Below, piece by piece: positions 1 to 9,331 of a stretch of 64,000 nucleotides of DNA. The notes beneath the pieces were generated by a model, which saw nothing but the letters and a program-made list of their open reading frames with translations, had not been told where the DNA came from and ran no database searches. The stretch's first letter is position 1. Each line of letters begins with the position of its first letter. The translations under genes were made by a program, and so were the position numbers. Source of the DNA: Pacificibacter marinus (GTDB lineage: Bacteria > Pseudomonadota > Alphaproteobacteria > Rhodobacterales > Rhodobacteraceae); assembly GCF_900109555.1 (NCBI RefSeq), contig NZ_FNZV01000004.1:62001-126000 (forward strand). The letters are read 5' to 3'.

Positions 1-1
1 G

Positions 2-88
2 CCCAAAGAGGCGGTGCACATGGCCACCAAACGGCTGGCGGAAATCAACACCGCTTGGGATAACATCGCACTTGAGCGCGCCAGCTGA
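2..88 (+). CDS. C-terminal tail of a J-domain chaperone (DjiA/DjlA-like), cut by window edge
   Basis: Only the last 28 codons are in the window. The tail reads ATKRLAEINTAWDNIALERA, which looks like the last helix of a DnaJ J-domain (pattern A.KR..EIN.AW). In Rhodobacteraceae, DjiA-type co-chaperones carry an N-terminal TerB-like domain and a C-terminal J-domain, so a J-domain at the extreme C-terminus fits. The stop codon TGA shares bases with the ATG of the next gene, which suggests translational coupling. The HPD motif would lie to the left of the window and cannot be checked. Confidence 0.6.
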   Translation, partial: PKEAVHMATKRLAEINTAWDNIALERAS

Positions 89-1125
89 TGCGCATTGCCA
101 CATATAATGTGGAATGGTTCGATGCGTTGTTTGACGAAAAAGGTCGCTTGCAGTTAGACGACGACTGGTCTGCGCGGCGTGATGTGACGCGCCGTGCGCA
201 GATTGAAGCGTTGTCTTTTGTGTTCAACGCATTAGAGGCCGATGCCGTGATGGTGATTGAGGCGCCAGATACATCGCGCCGCCGTGATACCGTGACAGCG
301 CTTGAACAGTTTGCGGATTTTGCCGGTATCCGTGCACGCGCGGTAGAGACTGGATTTATCAACGATACGCAGCAAGAGATTGCATTGCTGTATGATCCAT
401 TGGTTTTGCGTGCCAAACATGACCCAAAAGGCAGCGTCACTGTTGCGCTAGGTGGCGCGCCGCCAGCGTTTGATTCCGTGTACCATCTTGATCTTGATAC
501 AGACATGAGCGGCGATCCCGTCCGCTTTTCCAAACCCCCACTTGAGTTGCATATGGAACTGCGAGAAACAGGGTTTTCTTTTCGGATGATCGGCGTTCAC
601 ATCAAATCGAAAGCGCCTTATGGGGCGCGCAATCGTGATCATGAAATTCGGATTGCCATCGAAAATCGCCGCAAGCAAGTGGCACAATGCATATGGTTGC
701 GTCAGCGCATTGAACAGCATCTGATCGCAGGCGAGCCTGTGATCGTTTTGGGCGATTTCAATGATGGGCCGGGGCTGGATGAATATGAACGATTGTTTGG
801 CCGTTCAGGTATTGAGATCGTGATAGGCGAGGGCACAGGCGGGACATCCGCTGATCAGCGCTTGTTTGACCCGCACGCACGTATGGCCATCGCCCCCCGT
901 GCCAGCGCCACACCTACGTCATCGCGGTTCTATGTGCGCCATGAGAAACGCTATCTGTCGGCGCTTTTGGATTATGTGATGGTGTCACAAGATTTAGCCC
1001 CTAAGGGCAAATGGCGAATTTGGCACCCGTTTGAAGATGCAGAATGCTACGACACCGTCCCTTTGCGTGAAGCTTTACTACGCGCCTCGGATCATTTCCC
1101 TGTGACTGTAGATTTAGATTTATAG
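88..1125 (+). CDS. Endonuclease/exonuclease/phosphatase (EEP) family protein
   Basis: A 345-residue protein of the Mg-dependent EEP fold (DNase I, exonuclease III and inositol phosphatase relatives). It opens with ATYNVEWFD, carrying the metal-site Asn and Glu. It has an E in VIEAPD near residue 60, the GDFND motif near 222-226 and the terminal SDHF motif at 334-337, so all usual catalytic motifs are present. No signal peptide is seen, so it is probably cytoplasmic. The substrate cannot be told: DNA repair, RNA or phosphoester hydrolysis are all possible. Its ATG overlaps the stop of the J-domain gene. Confidence 0.8.
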   Translation: MRIATYNVEWFDALFDEKGRLQLDDDWSARRDVTRRAQIEALSFVFNALEADAVMVIEAPDTSRRRDTVTALEQFADFAGIRARAVETGFINDTQQEIALLYDPLVLRAKHDPKGSVTVALGGAPPAFDSVYHLDLDTDMSGDPVRFSKPPLELHMELRETGFSFRMIGVHIKSKAPYGARNRDHEIRIAIENRRKQVAQCIWLRQRIEQHLIAGEPVIVLGDFNDGPGLDEYERLFGRSGIEIVIGEGTGGTSADQRLFDPHARMAIAPRASATPTSSRFYVRHEKRYLSALLDYVMVSQDLAPKGKWRIWHPFEDAECYDTVPLREALLRASDHFPVTVDLDL

Positions 1126-1151
1126 AGCGCAGCACAGGTGCTTGTTGGGGG

Positions 1152-2714
1152 CTACTTTTTGGCGTGTCTGACTTCAGTCTTTGCGCCAAGTGCGTTTGCA
1201 AGCGACATAAATCGTGCTTCGGTGACTTCGCCAAACAAATCTTCTGCTTCGGGTTTAAGCGTTAAGATGAGTTCTTTTTTCTTGGGGAAAAACCGCATTT
1301 CGGCCATCTCGTCGGGTGCATCTACGGCGATCATAGCCCCAAATCGCATGGCTTTCCCCAATACTTCGGCGTTTTGAATTTCTTGTTCTGATAGCATGTC
1401 AATCAGCGGTGCAAAGCTTGTGCCTTCGCGCGAGTTTTTGTAGCGGTGCAACAAGGCAAGTCCTAGAAAAACGCGTTCTTTGTGGGTCAAGCCGCCTAAA
1501 TTGGCACGCGTCGCGTTGTCGAAACACACCTCTGCACGGTAATCAGGATGCGCGCGCCATGTCACATCATGCAGCAAGCAAGCGGCACGGATCAGGCGCA
1601 TTTTCTCATACTCACGCGCCCTAAAGATAGGCTCGATAAATCGGTGCAGACGTTTGCCAACCCCTGGCAGACGCGCATCTTTATGCTCGGCAAAGCGGCA
1701 GGCTTCAATCAGTGGATCACGTTCCCGGATGGCTTGGGGCATTTGTTCATACAACATGCCTTCGCGGATGCCATAAGACGAGATGCAAATCTCTTTGGGC
1801 TTAAACGTGCGCACCATTTGGCGCAGCACTTCCGAGGCTATGGGCACCAAAGCCATCCGTGCAGACGAGGTGCCTGTTTTGCTGCGAATGTCTTCCAATG
1901 GATTGTCGTGGATATAGGCAATCGTTTTGCTGACATCGCGCACTGACATGCGATATTCGTGCAGCACATGTAGGGGATAGCCGCGACGCTCCATGTCGAT
2001 CCGTGCAATCGCGCGCCATGACCCGCCGACTAGATAAATACGTTTGTGATCTGTGCCCATAGTTTCGGCCAGACCAGCCATTACTGGTTTAATGTGCTCT
2101 TTGATCCCCTTGCGCCCACCTTTGAGCCCTTGAAGTTTGAGCGGCCCAAGTGGCGATGTGAGGCGCTTACCCACGGTTCCGTTGCCTACGACTGCCAGTT
2201 CCATTGACGATCCGCCAATGTCGCAAATCATGCCTTTGGCATCGGGCCACCCCAGCAAAACGCCTTGGGCGGACAGGCGGGCTTCTTCTTCGCCGTCAAT
2301 AACCCAAAGGCTCAGGCCGGTTTCCTGCAATATTTCCTCGCGAAATGCAGGACCGTCCTGTGCCTCTCGCATTGCTGCCGTTGCAACGGCTGTCAGGGGC
2401 GGAATACCCATCCCTTGTGCGAGCTTTTGAAATCGTTTGATGGCCGAAAGGGCGCGCTCTTTGCCTTTTGGGTTCAAGCACCCTGTTTCACGCAATCCTG
2501 CCCCGAGACCACACAGAATTTTTTCGTTGTAGAAATATGCAGGGCTGCGCGCGGCGCCATCGAACACAACCATACGCACCGAGTTTGAACCGACATCAAC
2601 CACACCAACACGCGACAAGGCACGGGCATCTTTATCTAGAAAAAGCGGCCGCCCAAAAACCCCCCATTCGTTTTGAGTGGTTGTCTGGGTTTGCTCTGTA
2701 TTGGATATAGGCAA
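1152..2714 (-). CDS. ppx: Exopolyphosphatase, Ppx/GppA family
   Basis: A 520-residue protein that should release orthophosphate from polyphosphate chains (or hydrolyse pppGpp). The ASKHA-type ATPase fold is visible: the phosphate-1 motif GVVDVGSNSVRMVVFD at about 36-51 and the phosphate-2 motif CDIGGSSMEL near 164-173. A C-terminal HD-like segment has ACLLHDVTW. The chosen start is TTG, with AGGG eight bases upstream; the next in-frame Met lies beyond the first motif. It is the last gene of a leftward run with ppk1, so synthesis and degradation of polyphosphate are encoded together. Confidence 0.9.
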   Translation of the reverse strand: MPISNTEQTQTTTQNEWGVFGRPLFLDKDARALSRVGVVDVGSNSVRMVVFDGAARSPAYFYNEKILCGLGAGLRETGCLNPKGKERALSAIKRFQKLAQGMGIPPLTAVATAAMREAQDGPAFREEILQETGLSLWVIDGEEEARLSAQGVLLGWPDAKGMICDIGGSSMELAVVGNGTVGKRLTSPLGPLKLQGLKGGRKGIKEHIKPVMAGLAETMGTDHKRIYLVGGSWRAIARIDMERRGYPLHVLHEYRMSVRDVSKTIAYIHDNPLEDIRSKTGTSSARMALVPIASEVLRQMVRTFKPKEICISSYGIREGMLYEQMPQAIRERDPLIEACRFAEHKDARLPGVGKRLHRFIEPIFRAREYEKMRLIRAACLLHDVTWRAHPDYRAEVCFDNATRANLGGLTHKERVFLGLALLHRYKNSREGTSFAPLIDMLSEQEIQNAEVLGKAMRFGAMIAVDAPDEMAEMRFFPKKKELILTLKPEAEDLFGEVTEARFMSLANALGAKTEVRHAKK

Positions 2715-2827
2715 CGTGTTTTCCCTGTGGCTTTGGCGCGGATCACCAACTTTTTAGCTGTGCTGTCACTTGGTGCAAAGGTTTAAACTTGTTTGAGTGT
2801 TGCGCAACTGGTGACTGTGGATCAAGG

Positions 2828-5017
2828 TTAAATATCTTTATGGGTGAGCGCAGGAACATCTTTGACGCCAGCTGAGCCACGTCCAGACAAAGACGGGTGT
2901 TCCATAAAAAAACGATGGCAGGAAAAGGGCGTTTCGCCATCCGGTAAGCTGGGGCGTTCCCATGTGCCGTCGCCGGCCAAAATCCAACTTTGCGCCACAT
3001 CAGCCATGTTGGCAGCCATGATTTGTTGCACGATTTGGGCCTTGACCGTGGGGTTCGTAATTTCAACCAACGTTTCAACACGACGATTGAGATTGCGCCC
3101 CATCCAGTCAGCAGATGACATATAAACCCGTGCTTTTTTAGAGGGCAAGCCTTTGCCATTGCCAAAACAGACGATGCGCGAATGCTCTAAAAAACGCCCG
3201 ACAATTGATTTGACGCGGATGTTTTCAGACAGTCCTTTCACCCCAGGGCGCAATCCACAAATGCCACGGATCACGAGATTGATTTTCACTCCCGCCTGAC
3301 TGGCGCTGTAAAGCGCGTCGATCACTTCGGGTTCCACCAATGAATTCATTTTGGCCCAAATCTCTGCGGGCTTGCCATCTGCGGCAAACGCGGCTTCGCG
3401 CTGGATGCCTTTTAGCAGGTCGGTTTTCAACGTATGGGGCGAAATAGAGAGGTTTTCGAGCCCCTCTGGCGGTGCATAGCCGCCAATATAATTGAATACT
3501 TTTGTGGCATCGCGTCCCAAAGCGTCATCGCAGGTGAAAAAGCTCAAGTCGGTATAGATGCGCGCTGTGATCGGGTGATAGTTGCCTGTGCCAAAGTGAG
3601 TATAGGTCACAAGCTTTTCACCCTCGCGGCGGACAACCGTCGATATTTTTGCATGGGTTTTGTAGTTGGTGAACCCATAGACCACATGCACACCAGAGCG
3701 TTCCAAACGGCGCGATTGGCGAATGTTTGCGGCCTCGTCAAAGCGGGCTTTCAATTCGACCAATGCGGTGACCATCTTGCCATTTTCAGCGGCCTCACAC
3801 AGGGCCGATACAATAGGGCTGTCATGCGATGTGCGGTACAAAGTCTGTTTGATTGCCACAACATTGGGGTCATTCGCGGCCTGCGCTAAAAAGCGGATCA
3901 CCAGATCGAATGTCTCATAAGGATGGTGCATCAGGATGTCTTTTTGCTTGATCGCAGCGAACATATCGCCTTCGTGATCTTGCACACGCTCGGGCACGCG
4001 CGGGGTATATTGCGGCCATTGCAGATCACGGCGACTGTCCAATACCAGCCCGCTGAGGTCCGCTAGGCCAAGCATTCCAGGCACTTCGATGACTTCATCT
4101 TCGCTAACGCCAAGCTGTTCTTTTATTACTGCACGCAAGGCACTTGGGGCATTTTGAGAAATTTTAAGTCGCACGACTTCGCCGCGCCTACGTCGTTTCA
4201 GGGCGGTTTCAAACTCACGTACAAGATCTTCGGCCTCTTCTTCGACCTCAAGATCACTGTCTCGCAGCACGCGAAAGGTGCAAGATCCTTCGGCAGTGTA
4301 GCCAGGGAACAGGTTGCGGATGTAGATCAGTAACAAGTCTTCGAGTGGCAAAAAGCGGTCCGGCGTCTCAGTTGTTTCTGGCAGACGCACAAATCGATCA
4401 ATCAACGCGGGGATGGGCAGCAGGGCTTGAAGTGGGCGTTTGTCTTTGTCGCGCGTCATTTGCAGCGCCAGTACAAACCCCGTGTTCGGCACGAACGGAA
4501 AAGGGTGTGCAGGGTCGATAGCCAAAGGAGACAGCACAGGAAAAACTTGTGTTAAAAAGACATCCCGCAGGTGTGTCATGTCGTCAGCCGATAAGTCGTC
4601 GGGTGTCAAAATAGATATGCCTTGGCCACCCATTTCGTCCCGAATTTCTTCCCATGCTGTGAGTTGCGCTGACATTAAATCACGCGCATCCTTTGAAATC
4701 AAAAGCAGTTGTTCTGCTGGGGAACGTCCGTCTGAAGCGGGTGTGGTATTGCCGGCTTTCGCCAACTCACGCAGTCCCGCGACCCGCACCGTGTAAAATT
4801 CATCCAAATTGGCCGCAGAAATAGACACAAACCGCAAGCGTTCTAAAAGTGGCACACGTGGGTTTTGCGCTTCTCCCAAAACGCGCCAATTGAACCCAAG
4901 CCAGCTGAGTTCCCGATTGAAAAACCGTTTCGGGCTATCAAGGCATTCCGCAGGCAGTTCGATGGGAGCGGGAAAGGGGGCTGTTAGGAAGTCTGTCGAT
5001 GTCATGACGCGGGGCAT
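2828..5017 (-). CDS. ppk1: Polyphosphate kinase 1
   Basis: A 729-residue enzyme that transfers the ATP gamma-phosphate to polyphosphate reversibly, full length for PPK1. The N-terminal helical domain (SPKRFFNRELSWLGFN, about 28-43) and the two phospholipase-D-like catalytic halves are present. The phospho-accepting histidine lies in NYKTHAK and the second conserved histidine in FLEHSRIVCFGNG. GTGNYHP and YTDLSFFT motifs lie between them. It ends 113 bases before ppx and starts 15 bases after hdaA, consistent with one transcript. The start ATG lacks a strong Shine-Dalgarno sequence; a second ATG lies four codons in. Confidence 0.95.
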   Translation of the reverse strand: MPRVMTSTDFLTAPFPAPIELPAECLDSPKRFFNRELSWLGFNWRVLGEAQNPRVPLLERLRFVSISAANLDEFYTVRVAGLRELAKAGNTTPASDGRSPAEQLLLISKDARDLMSAQLTAWEEIRDEMGGQGISILTPDDLSADDMTHLRDVFLTQVFPVLSPLAIDPAHPFPFVPNTGFVLALQMTRDKDKRPLQALLPIPALIDRFVRLPETTETPDRFLPLEDLLLIYIRNLFPGYTAEGSCTFRVLRDSDLEVEEEAEDLVREFETALKRRRRGEVVRLKISQNAPSALRAVIKEQLGVSEDEVIEVPGMLGLADLSGLVLDSRRDLQWPQYTPRVPERVQDHEGDMFAAIKQKDILMHHPYETFDLVIRFLAQAANDPNVVAIKQTLYRTSHDSPIVSALCEAAENGKMVTALVELKARFDEAANIRQSRRLERSGVHVVYGFTNYKTHAKISTVVRREGEKLVTYTHFGTGNYHPITARIYTDLSFFTCDDALGRDATKVFNYIGGYAPPEGLENLSISPHTLKTDLLKGIQREAAFAADGKPAEIWAKMNSLVEPEVIDALYSASQAGVKINLVIRGICGLRPGVKGLSENIRVKSIVGRFLEHSRIVCFGNGKGLPSKKARVYMSSADWMGRNLNRRVETLVEITNPTVKAQIVQQIMAANMADVAQSWILAGDGTWERPSLPDGETPFSCHRFFMEHPSLSGRGSAGVKDVPALTHKDI

Positions 5018-5032
5018 ACCAGTATGAGGGAA

Positions 5033-5737
5033 CTAGATTTTATCCTGCGCGCTCAACGGCATATTGTCCAGAACTTGCGCGGCAAAGCTGCGTGAAATCG
5101 GCTTGCCTTCGCGCAGGGCGGCGGCATCTAGTATCTCAACAATGCTGCGGACATTGTCTGTTGAACGCTCCATGCGTTTGACCAAATATGGAATGAGCGG
5201 ATAAGAAATCGCCAATTGCCTGTCGTCAAATTGTTTGAGCAACATAGCAGATAAAAGCGCATCATCTGGCGGATCGATTTTTGCGACAGACGTGCCTTGC
5301 ATGCGCGAAGCAAGATCAGGCAGGCTCAGCGTCCATTGATTGGGGGGCGTGCTGGCGGTGACCAATAGATGCCCACCTTCGGCCAATGTCAGGTTGTGCA
5401 GGTGAAACAGCGCAGCTTCGGTCGCTGTTGGGTCATTGAGCGTGGCTATACAATCGGCATCTTCGACAACAACGTGTTTGAGGCTGGCTAGCATGGGAAT
5501 ATCGGCGTCAGCCAGTTCATCAACTCCGATAATCACGGCATTGCAGTCCACGGCCCAAACATGCGCCATGTGGGTTTTCCCCGATCCGCGTGGTCCGGTG
5601 AGCACCAATTTATTGTTGGGCCACATGTCTGCTCTGTCCAATGTCGCCAAAGCAATGGCGTTAGAGGGCGAGACAAAAAAGGCTTCCCGCTGCAGGGCTT
5701 CACGGACGGGAAGATCGAAAGTCAGTTGCTCAGTCAT
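5033..5737 (-). CDS. hdaA: DnaA-related regulatory ATPase HdaA
   Basis: A 234-residue protein with the DnaA AAA+ core but no C-terminal DNA-binding domain, as in Hda/HdaA. In the family, Hda binds the beta clamp and promotes ATP hydrolysis by DnaA, preventing re-initiation. The N-terminal TEQLTFDLP resembles the clamp-binding QL.F/QLPL-type peptide. The Walker A motif is GPRGSGKTH (about 48-56), and the Walker B-like segment is VVVEDAD. Its ATG lies three bases after the stop of the upstream permease gene, a tight operon join. A full CtrA-type box lies upstream of that permease gene (7063-7077). Confidence 0.85.
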   Translation of the reverse strand: MTEQLTFDLPVREALQREAFFVSPSNAIALATLDRADMWPNNKLVLTGPRGSGKTHMAHVWAVDCNAVIIGVDELADADIPMLASLKHVVVEDADCIATLNDPTATEAALFHLHNLTLAEGGHLLVTASTPPNQWTLSLPDLASRMQGTSVAKIDPPDDALLSAMLLKQFDDRQLAISYPLIPYLVKRMERSTDNVRSIVEILDAAALREGKPISRSFAAQVLDNMPLSAQDKI

Positions 5738-5740
5738 GCT

Positions 5741-6883
5741 TTAGGGGTGCCCGCTCACGTCAGATTGCGTGGCGTCTTGGTCGTCTGCATTGATCCCAGT
5801 GTAAAGCCTGCTGTCTTGATATTGTTCGATTGCAAATCGAGTGACAACACCAATTGCCGCGGCTACAGGAACGGCGATAAGCATGCCGACAAAGCCGAAT
5901 AATGTGCCAAAGGCAGTCAAAGAAAAGATGAGCCAAACGGGATGAAGCCCGATAGACGATCCGACCAGTTTTGGGGTCAGAATATTGCCTTCGAAAAATT
6001 GCCCGAGCGCAAAAATACCGACCACCAATCCGATGCGCACCCAATCTGTGGCCTCGGTGACAGTTTGCCCGTCGATGACTTCTGTACCGCCCCAAAACTG
6101 AAACAACGCGAGCCCGATGGACAAAACGCCGCCAACAAGCGCGCCAACATAGGGGATAAAGGTCAGAGCGCCTGCGATGGCACCCGTGACCAAACCAAAT
6201 TTTAGCCCCGCCAACATCAATGCTGCGGCGTAGAACACGCCTAAAATCAAGCACACAGTGCCTTGACCGCGAATGAACGACGCGAGCGTTTGGTCGATTT
6301 CCCGCGCAAGACGGCGCAAAACGGGAGCATGGTCACGCGGCAAAAGTTCGTCAACTTCTGCGACCATATGATCCCAATCTAGCAACAGATAAAATGTGAT
6401 CACGGGGACCAAAAACAGCACCATCATCACGTTAAAAATACTCATAACCGATGCGATAGCGGTCGATAACAGTTCACCGCCACGCGACTGAATTGTTTCG
6501 CCGATTTGCAGCAATGATTGATGCAGCTGGCTTTTATCGTCTAAAATCTCAGGAAATCTTGCGGTCAGGAGTTTTTGGAAATCCTCAATGAACTGTGGTA
6601 CTGAGGCAACCAAATCTGTGGCTTGCCTGCTCAGCGTTGGCACAACCAGCAGGGCGATCAAGATGAATACAAACGCGGCTGAGGCAGTGATTACAACGGT
6701 GGCCAAGACGCGCGAAAGCCCAAAGGACTCTAACCTATCGGCCACAGGGTCAAGCATGTAAGCAACTGCCATCGCCAAGATAAAAGGCAGCATTACGTCA
6801 CCCAGAACCCAAATAACGCCAAGAACGCCGACGCTTGCAAGACTCCAGTATTTAACTTGATCTCGTACGGGTAAGGCCAACAT
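5741..6883 (-). CDS. AI-2E family (PerM-like) transporter
   Basis: A polytopic membrane protein of about 380 residues from the chosen start, typical of the AI-2E/PerM family. Hydrophobic segments occupy the N-terminal 60 residues and several more follow, with the characteristic loop FIPYVGALVGG. The open frame extends to 7012. The ATG at 6883 is preferred because GGAG lies five bases upstream and the protein then begins with a short basic head before the first membrane helix. The AI-2E label is historical; transport of autoinducer is unproven for most members. It heads the run perM-hdaA-ppk1-ppx. Confidence 0.8.
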   Translation of the reverse strand: MLALPVRDQVKYWSLASVGVLGVIWVLGDVMLPFILAMAVAYMLDPVADRLESFGLSRVLATVVITASAAFVFILIALLVVPTLSRQATDLVASVPQFIEDFQKLLTARFPEILDDKSQLHQSLLQIGETIQSRGGELLSTAIASVMSIFNVMMVLFLVPVITFYLLLDWDHMVAEVDELLPRDHAPVLRRLAREIDQTLASFIRGQGTVCLILGVFYAAALMLAGLKFGLVTGAIAGALTFIPYVGALVGGVLSIGLALFQFWGGTEVIDGQTVTEATDWVRIGLVVGIFALGQFFEGNILTPKLVGSSIGLHPVWLIFSLTAFGTLFGFVGMLIAVPVAAAIGVVTRFAIEQYQDSRLYTGINADDQDATQSDVSGHP

Positions 6884-7062
6884 ACATCTCCATGTTTTCC
6901 TACATATCACCCCGTATTCGGTCATATTCAAGCCCTGTAGCTTGGCATCGTCATTTATTGTCGGCCATTTATGTGAGAAACAGCGCATTTTGACAGGAAT
7001 ACGCCGCATCATCGCAGTCAGGAGGCACGATTGCGTGTGATAGTGACTTTACCCTCATAGAC

Positions 7063-7077
7063 TTAAAGAGCGTTTAA
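7063..7077. promoter_or_regulatory. Candidate CtrA box, TTAA-N7-TTAA
   Basis: The sequence TTAAAGAGCGTTTAA is an exact match to the two-half-site consensus TTAA-N7-TTAA of the cell-cycle regulator CtrA, and it lies inside a 7-base inverted repeat (7061-7079). It sits between the leftward perM-hdaA-ppk1-ppx run and rightward proS, about 180 bases from the former start and 90 from the latter. Which gene it controls cannot be told. Confidence 0.4.
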
Positions 7078-7165
7078 GTTGGCTTGCAATGAAAGGCGAC
7101 GACTTGTCTGCGCGAAGAGGATCGCATAGACCGTATGAAATTCACTCAATTCTAGAGGCAGTTCC

Positions 7166-8503
7166 ATGCGCCTAAGCCGTTATTTTTTGCCCGTTCTTAA
7201 AGAAACACCTGCGGATGCGCAGATCGCTTCGCACCGCTTGATGTTGCGTGCGGGGATGATCCGTCAACAATCTGCGGGTATCTATTCGTGGCTGCCTTTG
7301 GGCTATAAAGTTCTTAAAAATGTCGAAAATATCGTACATGAAGAACAGCAACGCGTTGGGCATATCCCGCTTTTGATGCCGACTTTGCAATCTGCAGATC
7401 TGTGGCGCGAAAGTGGACGTTATGATGCGTATGGCGATGAAATGCTGCGTATCTCTGATCGCCATGGCCGTGACATGTTGTACGGTCCGACCAATGAAGA
7501 AATGATCACTGATATTTTCCGCGCGCATGTTGGATCGTACAAAGATTTGCCGCTGACACTTTACCACATTCAATGGAAATTCCGCGACGAAGTGCGTCCT
7601 CGTTTTGGCGTGATGCGTGGCCGTGAATTCTTAATGAAAGATGGCTACAATTTTGATTTAACTAAAGAAGATGCGATGCACTCTTACAATCGCCATCTTG
7701 TGTCTTACCTGCGCACATACGAGCGTATGGGGTTGCAGGCCATTCCCATGCGCGCAGATTCCGGTCCGATTGGCGGGGATGACACACATGAATTCTTGGT
7801 GCTGGCTGATACTGGCGAATCCGAGGTTTTCTACGACAAAAACGTCACCGACATTAAACTCGGCAATCGCGATATAGACCCGTACAACGTTGATGATTGT
7901 CGTGGTGTGATGGAAGAATTCACATCGCTTTATGCCCGTACCGATGAGACACATGACGCGGCTGAATTTGCGAAGGTGCCTCAAGAACGCCAAATGACAG
8001 CGCGCGGTATCGAAGTCGGTCAGATTTTCTACTTTGGTACTAAGTACTCTGAAAGCATGGGCGCAGAAGTTGTCGGCCAAGATGGTAAAAAGACCCCCGT
8101 TCACATGGGGTCACACGGCATTGGCGTGTCGCGTTTGCTTGGTGCGCTTATTGAAGCAAACCATGACGAGAATGGCATCATTTGGCCCGAAGGCGTTACG
8201 CCGTTCCATGTTGGCATCGTCAACTTGAAACAAGGCGATGACGAAGCGGATGGGGCCTGTGAGGCACTGTATAAATCGTTTCAAGCACTGGGTCTTGATC
8301 CTTTGTATGATGACCGCAAAGAGCGCGCTGGTGGTAAATTTGCGACGATGGATCTGATCGGTTTGCCTTGGCGCATCACTGTTGGGCCTCGTGGACTGAA
8401 AAACGGTGTTGTAGAAGTCACGTCACGCCGTACAGGTGAATCTGAGGAAATGACACCAGAGATGGCCATTCAGAAAATAGTGAAAATCTACACCAACCTT
8501 TAA
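7166..8503 (+). CDS. proS: Prolyl-tRNA synthetase, short alphaproteobacterial type
   Basis: A 445-residue class II synthetase that charges tRNA-Pro. The class II motifs are visible: motif 1 around residues 40-60, motif 2 [23 protein letters not shown], and motif 3 [22 protein letters not shown]. An anticodon-binding domain closes the protein (about 345-445). It lacks the roughly 180-residue editing insert of the E. coli enzyme, as alphaproteobacterial ProS does; editing is then left to free-standing proteins. GAGGCAG precedes the ATG. A strong terminator follows the stop. Confidence 0.95.
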   Translation: MRLSRYFLPVLKETPADAQIASHRLMLRAGMIRQQSAGIYSWLPLGYKVLKNVENIVHEEQQRVGHIPLLMPTLQSADLWRESGRYDAYGDEMLRISDRHGRDMLYGPTNEEMITDIFRAHVGSYKDLPLTLYHIQWKFRDEVRPRFGVMRGREFLMKDGYNFDLTKEDAMHSYNRHLVSYLRTYERMGLQAIPMRADSGPIGGDDTHEFLVLADTGESEVFYDKNVTDIKLGNRDIDPYNVDDCRGVMEEFTSLYARTDETHDAAEFAKVPQERQMTARGIEVGQIFYFGTKYSESMGAEVVGQDGKKTPVHMGSHGIGVSRLLGALIEANHDENGIIWPEGVTPFHVGIVNLKQGDDEADGACEALYKSFQALGLDPLYDDRKERAGGKFATMDLIGLPWRITVGPRGLKNGVVEVTSRRTGESEEMTPEMAIQKIVKIYTNL

Positions 8504-8525
8504 GAGTTTATCCTTTAGTCTTATG

Positions 8526-8555
8526 AAAACGCCCTGCAGTTTTGTGGGGCGTTTT
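8526..8555 (+). terminator. Rho-independent terminator of proS
   Basis: A perfect 9-base stem (AAAACGCCC / GGGCGTTTT) with a 12-base loop is followed by a T-rich run. It starts 23 bases after the proS stop, so proS is probably monocistronic. Confidence 0.8.
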
Positions 8556-8668
8556 GTCTTTATTTTACGCTGAAATCTGCTGCTTTAATGTGCCAAGCTC
8601 TCAGTATTTGCATTTGAGGCACGAATCCCGTTAGCGTGATTAAAAATATATAAGCTCAGAGGCAGAGC

Positions 8669-9169
8669 ATGATCATCAAAACACTCACGCTTGTCGGCGG
8701 TATGTTCGGCGCAGCGATTGTATCTCAGTTTCCTGAATTCACTCAACAATACATGCAGCGTCTGGGCGGGCAGGTCGATGCGCTGTCTGTGGTGATTGGC
8801 GATTTTGATAACTCCGCGAACAAGGCCGATATGACCCGAGTTGAGGCTTTGGCCTCAATGGGCGGTTCGGTGTTTATGGACAATCGGCGGCGCGATATGC
8901 GTGCTACTATTGCTCGTCACGCGCGTTTGTCTGGTGATTTGCAGCGCCTGTCTGATGCCTCACCATTGGAACGCATTTCCATGCCGCATCGTTTGCGAGA
9001 TGTGAATTTGGTTTCTGCCACATATACCGATTTTCAACCTGCTTTGCCCTTAACGGTTGAGGGTGGAATTTCTGCGGCAGGTGGTTTTTTGATCGGCTGG
9101 GGCGGAATCGCTGCAGTTTTGCATTTCATGCTTTGGCCGTTTCGGCGTCGTCGGCCCAAATTCAACTGA
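8669..9169 (+). CDS. DUF2937 family membrane protein
   Basis: A 166-residue protein with a hydrophobic N-terminus (residues 1-20) and a second membrane segment near 137-157, ending in a basic tail (RRRRPK). The pattern FPEFTQQYMQRLGG near 22-35 is typical of DUF2937 proteins, whose function is unknown. The region between the two membrane segments is probably periplasmic and helical. AGAGGCAGAGC precedes the ATG. It stands alone between the proS terminator and lolC. Confidence 0.7.
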   Translation: MIIKTLTLVGGMFGAAIVSQFPEFTQQYMQRLGGQVDALSVVIGDFDNSANKADMTRVEALASMGGSVFMDNRRRDMRATIARHARLSGDLQRLSDASPLERISMPHRLRDVNLVSATYTDFQPALPLTVEGGISAAGGFLIGWGGIAAVLHFMLWPFRRRRPKFN

Positions 9170-9331
9170 GAAACGCTCAATCTCAACAAGCACTTCATTC
9201 AGCGGGTATTCTCCGTTTAAGGCAGGCTGCATCTGGGCGTGTCTCTGCCGAGCAATCCGCTGGATATCTTGACCTTTTGTGCTGCAACCAACATGGTCTG
9301 CCAGATAGAAATTGGCCTCAGAGGATGCCCC

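Noticed and set aside
45-533. Minus-strand 162-codon frame at the left edge.
   Set aside because: Fully antisense to the EEP nuclease gene, with low-complexity Ser/Arg content.
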